Source: Bacteroidales bacterium (GTDB lineage: Bacteria > Bacteroidota > Bacteroidia > Bacteroidales > UBA1402). From it: a stretch of DNA of 64,000 bases. The translations under genes and the position numbers were made by a program. Where the stretch lies: contig JAFODP010000015.1 in the NCBI GenBank assembly GCA_017380635.1, positions 92,159 to 156,158 of the forward strand. The letters run 5' to 3'. The notes beneath the pieces were generated by a model. It ran no database searches, was not told where the DNA came from, and saw only the letters and a list, made by a program, of their open reading frames with translations. Shown one piece after another: positions 7,757-16,091 of this stretch. The first letter of the stretch is position 1; each line of letters begins with the position of its first letter.

Positions 7757-8695
7757 TTAGAGCGAATGTTCCACCAAGTATTTTTCGGCTTCCAATGCCG
7801 CCTTGCAACCCGATGCGGCAGCCGTAATCGCCTGACGATAGAGCGGATCGGCAACGTCGCCGGCGGCAAAAATACCGGGCAAGTTGGTGCGAGGTGTGGC
7901 GCCTTGGGTGATGATGTAGCCTTGTTCGTCGGTATCGATATAGTCGGCAAATACTTTAGAGTGAGGCGTATGACCAATGGCCAAGAAGAATCCATCGATG
8001 GCAATGTCCACTTTTTCTTCGTCGGGTTGGCCGAGTCGTTTCACCAGATGCGCACCTTCCACGCCGTTTTCGCCGAACAAGCCCAAAGTCTGATGTTCGA
8101 ACAGGATGGTGATGTTTTCTGTGTTGAATACGCGTTCCTGCATGATTTTCGAAGCACGCAGTTCGTCGCGACGCACAATCATGTACACTTGTTTGGCCAA
8201 GCCTGCCAGGTAAGAAGCTTCTTCGCAAGCCGTGTCGCCGCCGCCCACAACAGCCACTGTTTTACGACGATAGAAGAATCCATCGCAAGTGGCGCAAGCA
8301 GAAACGCCCATGCCGGCATATTTTTGTTCGTCGGGCAAGCCCAAATATTTGGCGGTAGCACCGGTGGCAATAATCACCGTGTCGGCTTCGATTTCTTTTT
8401 CATTGTCAATCCACAGACGATAGGGTTGCGCTGAAAAATCTACTTTGGTAACGATGCCTGCGCGCATTTCGCATTGAAAACGAGAAGCTTGTGCGCGCAA
8501 ATCTTCCATCAGCTGATTGCCATCCACGCCTTGGGGATAGCCGGGAAAATTCTCGATTTCGGTGGTGGTGATGAGCTGACCGCCCAACTGAATGCCTTCG
8601 TACAAAACGGGTTGCAGATTGGCGCGTCCTGCATAAATGCCGGCAGTGTAACCGGCTGGGCCAGAGCCTATAATAAGGCAACGAATATGTTCCAT
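7757..8695 (-). CDS. trxB: Thioredoxin-disulfide reductase
   Basis: A 312-residue FAD enzyme that passes electrons from NADPH to thioredoxin in the cytosol. FAD binding is shown by GSGPAGYTAGIYAGR (about residues 11-25), NADPH binding by GGGDTACEEASYL (about 152-164), and the redox-active CATC lies near 135-138. GIFAAGDVAD near the C-terminus is the second FAD motif. It is the last gene of the ftsK-lolA-trxB set, starting two bases after the lolA stop. Confidence 0.96.
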   Translation of the reverse strand: MEHIRCLIIGSGPAGYTAGIYAGRANLQPVLYEGIQLGGQLITTTEIENFPGYPQGVDGNQLMEDLRAQASRFQCEMRAGIVTKVDFSAQPYRLWIDNEKEIEADTVIIATGATAKYLGLPDEQKYAGMGVSACATCDGFFYRRKTVAVVGGGDTACEEASYLAGLAKQVYMIVRRDELRASKIMQERVFNTENITILFEHQTLGLFGENGVEGAHLVKRLGQPDEEKVDIAIDGFFLAIGHTPHSKVFADYIDTDEQGYIITQGATPRTNLPGIFAAGDVADPLYRQAITAAASGCKAALEAEKYLVEHSL

Positions 8696-8697
8696 AG

Positions 8698-9360
8698 TTA
8701 ACGTAAATCTATAACTTCCACCATCGGATAATCTTTCTGCGGAAACAGAAAACGGCTGTTCGGATGGTTTTGGTTGGTTTGATATTGATAAATGTTGATA
8801 ATTGCGTGGTTTCCGTCACGTTGATAAATGACGATTTCTGCGGGATGCAGCTTGTTTTTGTCTACATAAATAACGATGCGCGAAATCTCTGCCGAGGCTT
8901 CTAGCACTTTCAACTCAATGCCGCTGAGAGATTGTTTGCCGCTTTGTTTGTCGCCAAGTAAACGGCTTTGGTAGCCTTGTTTGTACAAGCTAAAGATATT
9001 TACCGGATTGAGCATCAGCAATTCTTCGGGAGAGGGCGTGCTCAGGTTTACTTCCTGGGCATTGATAATCAGAGTCCAGAGGTCGCGACCATCGAACCAG
9101 GCCTTCATTTCGTCGGGCACTTCCAAATAGAAACGCGAGCCTTGCATGGCGATGCTTCCTTCAATTTCGGTCTGTAAAGACTTGCTGCTGTCGAAAGTGC
9201 GGATCTTGAAGGCGGCGGTGATGCCTTGGCTTTGTTCATAAGCATTGGCGGCCCGATTAAGCAGGTCGATGGCATTCTGTTGCGATTGAGCCGATAAGAT
9301 ATTGCAACTCAGGCAAAAAACGCAGCATGCGAAAATGATATGTTTGCAAAATCTTATCAT
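8698..9360 (-). CDS. LolA-like outer-membrane lipoprotein carrier
   Basis: A 220-residue periplasmic protein with a signal peptide (about residues 1-25, ending LSAQS). It shows the LolA-type pattern: an early NAYEQSQGITAAFKI, then EIEGSIAMQGSRFYLEVPDEMKAWFDGRDLWTLI, and a late beta-sheet region. LolA carries lipoproteins from the inner to the outer membrane. Sequence match to E. coli LolA is weak, as usual in this phylum, so the role is inferred from fold pattern and context. Its ATG overlaps the ftsK stop by four bases, indicating translational coupling. Confidence 0.82.
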   Translation of the reverse strand: MIRFCKHIIFACCVFCLSCNILSAQSQQNAIDLLNRAANAYEQSQGITAAFKIRTFDSSKSLQTEIEGSIAMQGSRFYLEVPDEMKAWFDGRDLWTLIINAQEVNLSTPSPEELLMLNPVNIFSLYKQGYQSRLLGDKQSGKQSLSGIELKVLEASAEISRIVIYVDKNKLHPAEIVIYQRDGNHAIINIYQYQTNQNHPNSRFLFPQKDYPMVEVIDLR

Positions 9361-11900
9361 AAGCCACTGAGAATTTGATCGAGATGAGCTTCGGTATCAA
9401 CCAAGACCTGACGCGGTTTGCTGCCTTCGGCCGGACCTACAATGCCCGCAGCTTCCAATTGGTCCATGATGCGGCCGGCGCGGTTGTAGCCCAAGCCCAA
9501 TTTTCTTTGTAAGTAAGAAGTAGATCCTTGTTGCGTGGTCACCACCATGCGGGCGGCTTGTTCGAAGAAAGAGTCGCGACTGCTCAAATCGGCTTTGCTG
9601 CCACCGCTGTCGGTAGCGCCGTTGTCGGGCGTGTATTCGGGCAATTCGAAAGCGCCGGGATAGCCGCGCTGGTCGCCGATGAAATTCACCACGTCTTCCA
9701 CTTCGGGCGTATCGACAAAAGCACATTGAATACGAGTAAGTTCACTGCCCGACAGATAAAGCGCATCACCTTTACCAATCAGTTGCTGAGCGCCGCTGGC
9801 GTCGAGGATGGTGCGCGAGTCGGTCATTGAAGAAACACGGAACGACAGACGGGCAGGGAAGTTGGCCTTGATGGTACCGGTAATGATATTGGTGGTAGGA
9901 CGCTGCGTGGCGATAACCATGTGCATACCAACGGCACGGGCTTTCTGGGCAATACGGGCGATGGGCATTTCAATTTCTTTGCCGGCAGTCATAATCAAAT
10001 CGCCAAACTCGTCGATAATGATAACGATATAAGGCAAGAAGCGATGACCCTTTTCGGGATTCAGCTTGCGCAGTTTGAATTTCTCGTTGTATTCCTTGAT
10101 GTTGCGGCATTTGGCCTTGCTCAGCAAATCGTAGCGGTCGTCCATTTCGATGCAGAGCGAGTTGAGCGTGATTTTCACTTTGTCCGATTCGGTGATGATA
10201 GCGGGATTGTCGCCGGGCACCTTGGCCAAATAATGCTTTTCGATGCTCGAATAGATGCTGAATTCCACCATTTTGGGGTCGACCAACACGATTTTCAATT
10301 CCGAAGGATGTTTCTTGTAGAGCAAAGAAGTAATCAAAGCATTCAGTCCCACCGATTTACCTTGACCCGTGGCACCGGCCACCAAGAGGTGCGGCGTTTT
10401 GCAAAGGTCGAAACAGAACACTTCGTTCATGATGGTCTTGCCAAGTACGATAGGCAAATCGTATTTGCTTTCCTGAAATTTCTTCGACATGATTAAACCC
10501 TTCATCGAAACGATGCTCGGATCGCGACGCGGCACTTCGATACCGATGGTGCCCTTGCCGGGAATGGGCGCAATGATACGGATACCTAAAGCGGCCAGGC
10601 TCAGTGCGATATCGTTTTCCAAGTTGCGAATTTTGGCAATACGAACACCGGCTGCAGGCACCACTTCGTACAGCGTTACCGTCGGGCCCACCGTGCCGTG
10701 AATACTCTGAATGCTGATGCCGAAATTCGACAATACTTCGATGATTTTGTTCTGATTTTCTTTTTGTTCTTCCTGATTGATGACGGGATTGCTATCGCCA
10801 TAATCTTTCAGCAGACGCACCGGCGGATTCTTGAAACTGTGCAACTCGGCTTTGGGATCGTATTCGCCCAATTCGGCCAGCGCGTCGTATTCGCCTTTGC
10901 TTTGGCTGATGTGGATGTTTTCTTCTGCTTTATCGGCTTCGTCTTCGGCCTTGGCCACCTCTACACTGATGCTGATATCGGAATTGTCTACCGGAGAAAT
11001 TTCAATATCATTTTCGATGAATTCGTCTTCAAGGGGATTTTCCGAGAAGTTTTCGTCTATTTCGCGATCGATGTCTTCGGCGTAGATAATGCCCTCGTTT
11101 TCAGTAGGCTCTTCGTTGATGAAGTAATCTTCTCTGAGATTGTTGTTTTCGTTTTCATCGCTGATGGTTTCCGTTTCGATAGGCTCGTCTTCGATCTTTT
11201 CTTCTTCGTCCTTTTCGTCGGTGATGAATTCCTTTACTTTGCGGGCCTGAGCTTTCGCTTTGTCAGAAAGGTTGAATTGCAAGCTTTTGCGGATAAAAGG
11301 AATGGTATTCTGGATGGCAAAAATCAAGAAAACGAGCATGCTGAAAAACAGTACGATAACCGTTCCGGGAATGCCGATTTTTACATTGAGCCATTGGCTG
11401 ATATGATAACCATGTGCGCCGCCCAAAAACAACAATTGCGGCTGGCCGGCGAAAATGAATCCGAAGAAAATGGATATCCAGATAAATAAGAAAGCGCTGT
11501 AAACAAAACCTTTGCCCAGTTTGGAAACCCTAACGCGCATCAGTCGTAGGCCGGCCAACAGTCCGTAGAATGCCAACAAGAGCGAGGAAACGCCAAACCA
11601 TTTGTTCATGATGATATTCGACAACCAGGCACCGAAGGCACCGTTCCAGTTGTGCACATCGCCTTTGGCAACGCTGCCAAGTTCGGTAAAACGCAGATGA
11701 CCCACCACGCTTTGGTCGGCAGCGCCGGTGAAGAAAAATGAAATGAGCAGGATGCACAAATAAAGCATCAGCAGCACCAAGAGTGCGCCGACAATGAAGT
11801 ATGCTTTTTCGTTCTGTGCAATATGGACGATGTTATTCCACTGTTCTTTAAGGCTTTGCAAAATATTTGCCTTGTTGTTGGTCTTCTTTTTCTGGGCCAT
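9357..11900 (-). CDS. ftsK: DNA translocase FtsK
   Basis: An 847-residue septum-located motor that pumps chromosome ends during division. Four membrane helices occupy about residues 30-205. A strongly acidic Glu/Asp linker (about 225-340) follows, then the alpha domain, and the RecA-like motor with Walker A GATGQGKS (about 508-515) and Walker B VIIIDEFGDL (about 625-634), plus IATQRPTTNIITG. The C-terminal gamma winged helix (about 780-845, TTQQGSTSYLQRKLGLGYNRAGRIMDQLE) reads polar KOPS-type sequences. A -7 box lies upstream at 11935-11942. Confidence 0.97.
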   Translation of the reverse strand: MAQKKKTNNKANILQSLKEQWNNIVHIAQNEKAYFIVGALLVLLMLYLCILLISFFFTGAADQSVVGHLRFTELGSVAKGDVHNWNGAFGAWLSNIIMNKWFGVSSLLLAFYGLLAGLRLMRVRVSKLGKGFVYSAFLFIWISIFFGFIFAGQPQLLFLGGAHGYHISQWLNVKIGIPGTVIVLFFSMLVFLIFAIQNTIPFIRKSLQFNLSDKAKAQARKVKEFITDEKDEEEKIEDEPIETETISDENENNNLREDYFINEEPTENEGIIYAEDIDREIDENFSENPLEDEFIENDIEISPVDNSDISISVEVAKAEDEADKAEENIHISQSKGEYDALAELGEYDPKAELHSFKNPPVRLLKDYGDSNPVINQEEQKENQNKIIEVLSNFGISIQSIHGTVGPTVTLYEVVPAAGVRIAKIRNLENDIALSLAALGIRIIAPIPGKGTIGIEVPRRDPSIVSMKGLIMSKKFQESKYDLPIVLGKTIMNEVFCFDLCKTPHLLVAGATGQGKSVGLNALITSLLYKKHPSELKIVLVDPKMVEFSIYSSIEKHYLAKVPGDNPAIITESDKVKITLNSLCIEMDDRYDLLSKAKCRNIKEYNEKFKLRKLNPEKGHRFLPYIVIIIDEFGDLIMTAGKEIEMPIARIAQKARAVGMHMVIATQRPTTNIITGTIKANFPARLSFRVSSMTDSRTILDASGAQQLIGKGDALYLSGSELTRIQCAFVDTPEVEDVVNFIGDQRGYPGAFELPEYTPDNGATDSGGSKADLSSRDSFFEQAARMVVTTQQGSTSYLQRKLGLGYNRAGRIMDQLEAAGIVGPAEGSKPRQVLVDTEAHLDQILSGL

Positions 11901-11934
11901 GGTGATGTACTTTCTTCAGTTTGGATAAAACACA

Positions 11935-11973
11935 CAAAGGTAGTAAATATTTATCAAAAAGGTCTTACCTTTG
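11935..11973. promoter_or_regulatory. Divergent promoters for ftsK (-) and the exonuclease gene (+)
   Basis: The minus strand has TACCTTTG at 11935-11942 facing ftsK. The plus strand has TACCTTTG at 11966-11973 facing the exonuclease gene. The two -7 boxes lie 24 bases apart and point away from one another; -33 boxes are less clear. Confidence 0.6.
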
Positions 11974-11985
11974 CATTCCGAAAAA

Positions 11986-12591
11986 ATGATTATGTCAAAC
12001 TTTGCATCCACCATCGATAAAGAGCAGTTGCAAAGCCTGGAGACCGCTGTGTTTCCGGGTAAAATCGTGTTGCTGGATGCCGAGGAAATTTCGCCCGAAC
12101 TGGAAGAAATTTTTCGCGCAGAAACACTTTGGGGCTTCGACACCGAATCGAAACCGGTCTTCAAAAAAGGTGCGAAAAATCGTATCGCGCTCATTCAGAT
12201 GGCTACCAAGGATACATGCTATCTGGTGCGTCTGAGTAAGCAATTTCCGCCGGTGCTGACAGAAATTTTCAACAATCCCGAAGTGATGAAAGTGGGATTG
12301 TCGTCGAAAGACGATTTTCTGCAATTGCGAAGCATCTGCAAAGACTTGAAGCCTCAGAACGTGGTGGAACTTCAGTCGATGGTGAAAAGTTATGGTATTG
12401 AGGAACTTAGCTTGCAAAAAATTTACGCCATTCTTTTCGGACAACGCATTTCCAAAACCCAACGACTTTCCAATTGGCAGGCACCTGAACTTTCCGAAGC
12501 TCAACAACAATATGCCGCCATGGATGCCTGGTCGGTGCGCGAAATCTATCTAAAATTGCAAGAGTTTACACCTCAAGCAGTTCGCGAATAA
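11986..12591 (+). CDS. 3'-5' exonuclease domain protein (RNase D/DnaQ-like)
   Basis: A 201-residue protein with the three DEDD exonuclease motifs: WGFDTESKP (Exo I), VGLSSKDDF (Exo II) and a C-terminal QYAAMDAWSVREIYLKL (Exo III, DEDDy-like spacing), as in single-domain RNase D/WRN-type exonucleases. No HRDC domain follows. Substrate, RNA or DNA, cannot be told. ATG at 11986 is chosen because the -7 box ends at 11973 and the earlier in-frame TTG lies inside it; ATG 11992 is also possible. Its 3' end overlaps hemW tail to tail by 26 bases. Confidence 0.85.
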   Translation: MIMSNFASTIDKEQLQSLETAVFPGKIVLLDAEEISPELEEIFRAETLWGFDTESKPVFKKGAKNRIALIQMATKDTCYLVRLSKQFPPVLTEIFNNPEVMKVGLSSKDDFLQLRSICKDLKPQNVVELQSMVKSYGIEELSLQKIYAILFGQRISKTQRLSNWQAPELSEAQQQYAAMDAWSVREIYLKLQEFTPQAVRE

Positions 12592-13702
12592 TATTATCCG
12601 AAACGAAATAAGCCGAAGGCGCTATCTGCAGCTGTGTTTCTGTTGAAATTAGCTGTTTTTGCTCGATGAAAAGCGCCGATTCCTGCTGTAATTGTTGCCA
12701 TTTTTCTTGTCCGAATCTTGCGATGAGATCATGCTTGGCGATGCCTTCGCGCGTTCGCAGGCGCGTCAGCAAATAATCGTTGTAGTTGTCTTCCGGGCTT
12801 AGCATTTCTTCTTCTCGAACGAAATTACCTTTAATATAAGTGTGCAAATCGGAGGCGTTCCAGCGTCGGCCGATAAGATTGTATGCGTGCGCCGACGGGC
12901 CGAGTCCTATATAAGGCAAGCCTTTCCAGTAAGAAGAATTGTGTCGTGAACGGCGGCCCGGCAAAGCAAAGTTGGAAATTTCGTAATGTTCGTAACCGGC
13001 GGCTTGCAATTGCTCAGACAAATATTGATACATGTCGGCGGCCGTTTCGTCGTCGCAGGCTTGCCAAAGACCGGCTTCTAAGCTTTTAGCCAAAGGCACT
13101 TCGGGCTCCAGTCCCAGCATATAGGCAGAAATGTGTTCCGCTTTCAGCGCGATGGCTTGACGGATGCTTTCGGCGAAACTTTCCATCGTCTGCAAAGGCA
13201 GACCAAACATCAGATCGATGCTGATATTGTTGAAACCGGCCTTGCGAGCTTCTTTCACTGCCCGAATGGCTGTCTGCGCGTCGTGCCGACGATGGATGAA
13301 TGTCAATTCCTGGTTGTTGAAGCTTTGTATCCCGATGCTCAAACGATTGAAGGGCAAGCTTTTTAGGCTTTGTAGATAATCGGCAGATAAGTCGTCGGGG
13401 TTGGCTTCAAGCGTGATTTCTTCCACGCGGCTCAGGTCGTAATGTTGCGCCAGGCAGTCGAAAATCTTTTGAAAATGCTCGGCCGACAACTGACTGGGCG
13501 TTCCTCCTCCGAAATAAATCGTTGCTATATAATATGGTGCGGCAGCGTCCAAATAGTTGCTGCTTTCGGCAATTTCCTGACATAGCGCTGCGATATATGG
13601 TGCTATGAGTTGCTTTTCGGCCCGCGAATAAAAATCGCAATAGGCGCATTTGCGTTGGCAGAAAGGAACATGAATGTACAGGCCGGCCGCTTTTTCTTCC
13701 AT
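12566..13702 (-). CDS. hemW: Radical SAM heme chaperone HemW (HemN-like)
   Basis: A 378-residue radical SAM protein. HVPFCQRKCAYCDFYS near residues 11-26 gives the CxxxCxxC cluster motif followed by Phe. IYFGGGTPS and LEANPDD follow, with FNRLSIGIQSF and a HemN-type C-terminal domain. It lacks the N-terminal extension of true HemN, so a heme-insertion chaperone role fits better than coproporphyrinogen oxidation. It converges on the exonuclease gene with an overlap of 26 bases and diverges from the EF-G paralogue. Confidence 0.9.
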   Translation of the reverse strand: MEEKAAGLYIHVPFCQRKCAYCDFYSRAEKQLIAPYIAALCQEIAESSNYLDAAAPYYIATIYFGGGTPSQLSAEHFQKIFDCLAQHYDLSRVEEITLEANPDDLSADYLQSLKSLPFNRLSIGIQSFNNQELTFIHRRHDAQTAIRAVKEARKAGFNNISIDLMFGLPLQTMESFAESIRQAIALKAEHISAYMLGLEPEVPLAKSLEAGLWQACDDETAADMYQYLSEQLQAAGYEHYEISNFALPGRRSRHNSSYWKGLPYIGLGPSAHAYNLIGRRWNASDLHTYIKGNFVREEEMLSPEDNYNDYLLTRLRTREGIAKHDLIARFGQEKWQQLQQESALFIEQKQLISTETQLQIAPSAYFVSDNIIRELLEV

Positions 13703-13748
13703 GGGATAAAATTAGTTTCGTTGCTGGGATAATTAGCGTGCGAAGTTA

Positions 13749-13779
13749 TTTGTTTATTCGTCAATAATCGTTATCTTGC
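13749..13779 (+). promoter_or_regulatory. Promoter of the EF-G paralogue
   Basis: TTTG at 13749-13752, then 19 bases, then TATCTTGC at 13772-13779. The -7 lacks one T of the consensus. The leader is about 40 bases and A-rich. Confidence 0.65.
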
Positions 13780-13822
13780 GCCACTTTTTTACAAAAAACA
13801 ACTAACAACAATAACAACAACT

Positions 13823-15985
13823 ATGAAAACTTATCAAACCGGCGAAATTAGAAACATCGCCATTATCGGTAGTTCCGGCTCTGGAAAAACCACCCTTGCA
13901 GAAGCCATGCTTTTCGAGGGTGGAGTTATTAAACGTCGTGGTTCAGTAGAAGCCAAGAACGCAGTTTGCGATTATTCTCCTGTAGAACAAGAATATGGCT
14001 ACTCTGTATTTGCCACTCCTTTCTGTGTTGAATGGAATAACAAGAAACTCAATATTATCGACTGTCCCGGTGCTGACGACTTTGTGGGTGGTGCTGTTAC
14101 CGCTCTGAACGTTACCGAGGCAGCCGTTATTTTGGTAAATGGTCAGGCTGGTTTGGATGGCGGTACCATGAACGCTTTCCGTAACACCGAAACTTACCAT
14201 AAACCCGCTGTATTCGGTATCAACCAACTCGACCGTGATAAAGTTGATTTCGAATCGGTTATCGAACAATTGCGCGAAGCTTGCGGCAACAAGGTGGTTA
14301 GAGTGCAATATCCTATCGCTACAGGCGAAGGCTTCAACCAGGTTATCGACGTATTGTTGATGAAGCGTTATACCTGGAAGCCCGAAGGTGGTGTTCCCAC
14401 TATCGACGATGTTCCTGAAGATCAAATGGAAAGAGCATTGGAATTGCGTTCTGAATTGGTGGAAGCCGCTGCTGAATGCGACGATGCTATGTTGGAAAAA
14501 TTCTTCGAAGAAGGCGATTTGAGCGAAGATGAAATCCGTACCGGTATCCGTCATGGTTTGCTTAACCGTACCATGTTCCCCGTTTTCTGCGTATGCGCAC
14601 ACAAAGACATGGGTGTTCGTCGTATGATGGAATTCTTGGGTAATGTGGCTCCTTCTCCTCTGGAAGTGAAGCCTTTGGTAAACACCGAAGGTGTAGAAGT
14701 ACCTTACGATGCCAAGGCTGCTGCTCCCAGCATTTTCTTCTATAAGACCACTGTTGAACCGCATATCGGTGAAGTAAACTACTTCAAGGTGATTTCCGGT
14801 ACTTTGCACGAAGGCGACGACTTGGTAAATGCCGATCGTGGTTCTAAGGAACGCATCGCTCAGATTTTCTCTGCTGCCGGTTCAAGCCGTATCCAAGTGT
14901 CTGAACTCGTAGCCGGCGACTTGGGTGTTACCGTTAAATTGAAAGACGTTAAGACCGGTAATACCTTGAATGGCAAGGGTGCTGACAACAAGTTCAACTT
15001 CATCCAATATCCCGATCCCAAATATCGTCGTTCGGTTAAGCCCGTGAACGAATCGGATATGGAAAAGATGATGGCTATCTTGAACCGTTTGCGTTTGGAA
15101 GATCCTACCTATATCATCGAACAATCTCGCGAATTGAAGCAAACCATTTTGCAAGGTCAGGGTGAATTCCACTTGCGTACCTTGAAATGGACGGTTGAAC
15201 ACATGGATAAATTGGCTATCGAATTCGAAGAACCCAAGATTCCTTATCGTGAAACCATCACCAAGGCTGCCCGTTCAGATTATCGTCACAAGAAACAATC
15301 CGGTGGTTCGGGTCAGTTTGGTGAAGTTCACCTGATTGTAGAACCTTATACCGAAGGCATGCCATTGCCCGAAACTTTCAAGTTCAATGGTCAGGAATTC
15401 AAGATGAACGTGAAAGGTATGGACGAATTCCCCTTGGAATGGGGCGGTAAGTTGGTATTTATCAATAGTATCGTGGGTGGTGCTATCGATGCTCGCTTTA
15501 TCCCCGCTATCCAGAAGGGTATCATGCAACGTATGGAACAAGGTCCTCTTACCGGTTCGTATGCCCGCGATATCCGCGTTATCGTTTACGATGGTAAGAT
15601 GCACCCGGTAGATTCAAACGAAATCTCCTTCATGTTGGCAGGCCGTAATGCCTTCTCACAAGCCTTTAAAGAAGCAGGTCCTAAGGTGCTCGAACCTATC
15701 TACGATGTAGAAGTGTTGGTTCCCGGCGATCGCATGGGTGATGTGATGAGCGATTTGCAAGGTCGTCGTGCCATCATCATGGGTATGGAAAGCGAAAGAG
15801 GTATGCAGAAACTGGTGGCTAAAGTGCCTTTGAAAGAAATGTCCGACTATTCAACTTCTTTGAGTTCTATCTCTGGTGGTCGTGCTTCTTTCACCATGAA
15901 GTTTGCTTCTTACGAATTGGTTCCGACCGATGTTCAAAACCAATTGTTGAAAGACTACGAAGCTCAACAACAAGACAAAGACTAA
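13823..15985 (+). CDS. fusA2: Second elongation factor G (EF-G2 type) with altered GTPase centre
   Basis: A 720-residue protein with the five-domain EF-G plan that should move tRNA and mRNA through the ribosome. G1 is GSSGSGKTT (residues 16-24), where ordinary EF-G has A-H-x-D-A-GKTT. Switch I reads EQEYGYSV (55-62) where the norm is EQERGITI, so the Mg-binding Thr is Ser. G3 is DCPGADDF (80-87), with Ala84 in place of the catalytic His of DTPGHVDF. G4 is NQLD in place of NKMD. These changes match the Bacteroides EF-G2 paralogue, known to support translocation without normal GTP hydrolysis and to matter during carbon limitation and gut colonisation. The C-terminal domain IV and V motifs are intact. 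Codon use is strongly biased, suggesting high expression. A canonical fusA must lie elsewhere. Confidence 0.93.
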   Translation: MKTYQTGEIRNIAIIGSSGSGKTTLAEAMLFEGGVIKRRGSVEAKNAVCDYSPVEQEYGYSVFATPFCVEWNNKKLNIIDCPGADDFVGGAVTALNVTEAAVILVNGQAGLDGGTMNAFRNTETYHKPAVFGINQLDRDKVDFESVIEQLREACGNKVVRVQYPIATGEGFNQVIDVLLMKRYTWKPEGGVPTIDDVPEDQMERALELRSELVEAAAECDDAMLEKFFEEGDLSEDEIRTGIRHGLLNRTMFPVFCVCAHKDMGVRRMMEFLGNVAPSPLEVKPLVNTEGVEVPYDAKAAAPSIFFYKTTVEPHIGEVNYFKVISGTLHEGDDLVNADRGSKERIAQIFSAAGSSRIQVSELVAGDLGVTVKLKDVKTGNTLNGKGADNKFNFIQYPDPKYRRSVKPVNESDMEKMMAILNRLRLEDPTYIIEQSRELKQTILQGQGEFHLRTLKWTVEHMDKLAIEFEEPKIPYRETITKAARSDYRHKKQSGGSGQFGEVHLIVEPYTEGMPLPETFKFNGQEFKMNVKGMDEFPLEWGGKLVFINSIVGGAIDARFIPAIQKGIMQRMEQGPLTGSYARDIRVIVYDGKMHPVDSNEISFMLAGRNAFSQAFKEAGPKVLEPIYDVEVLVPGDRMGDVMSDLQGRRAIIMGMESERGMQKLVAKVPLKEMSDYSTSLSSISGGRASFTMKFASYELVPTDVQNQLLKDYEAQQQDKD

Positions 15986-16006
15986 TAGAAATAACTTTAT
16001 GTCCGA

Positions 16007-16039
16007 GAAAGGGAGTGTCACTATGGTGCTCCCTTTTTT
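16007..16039 (+). terminator. Terminator of the EF-G2 gene
   Basis: AAAGGGAG pairs with CTCCCTTT across a loop of about 14 bases, followed by TTTTTC. Confidence 0.8.
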
Positions 16040-16091
16040 CGTCCATTATAAACGGAAAAAACTCTCAAGCAACTTTTAAGATTTAAACACT

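Noticed and set aside
12566..12591. Overlap of the exonuclease and hemW genes as a sign of a wrong stop
   Set aside because: Both C-termini read normally for their families; a 26-base tail-to-tail overlap is common in compact genomes.
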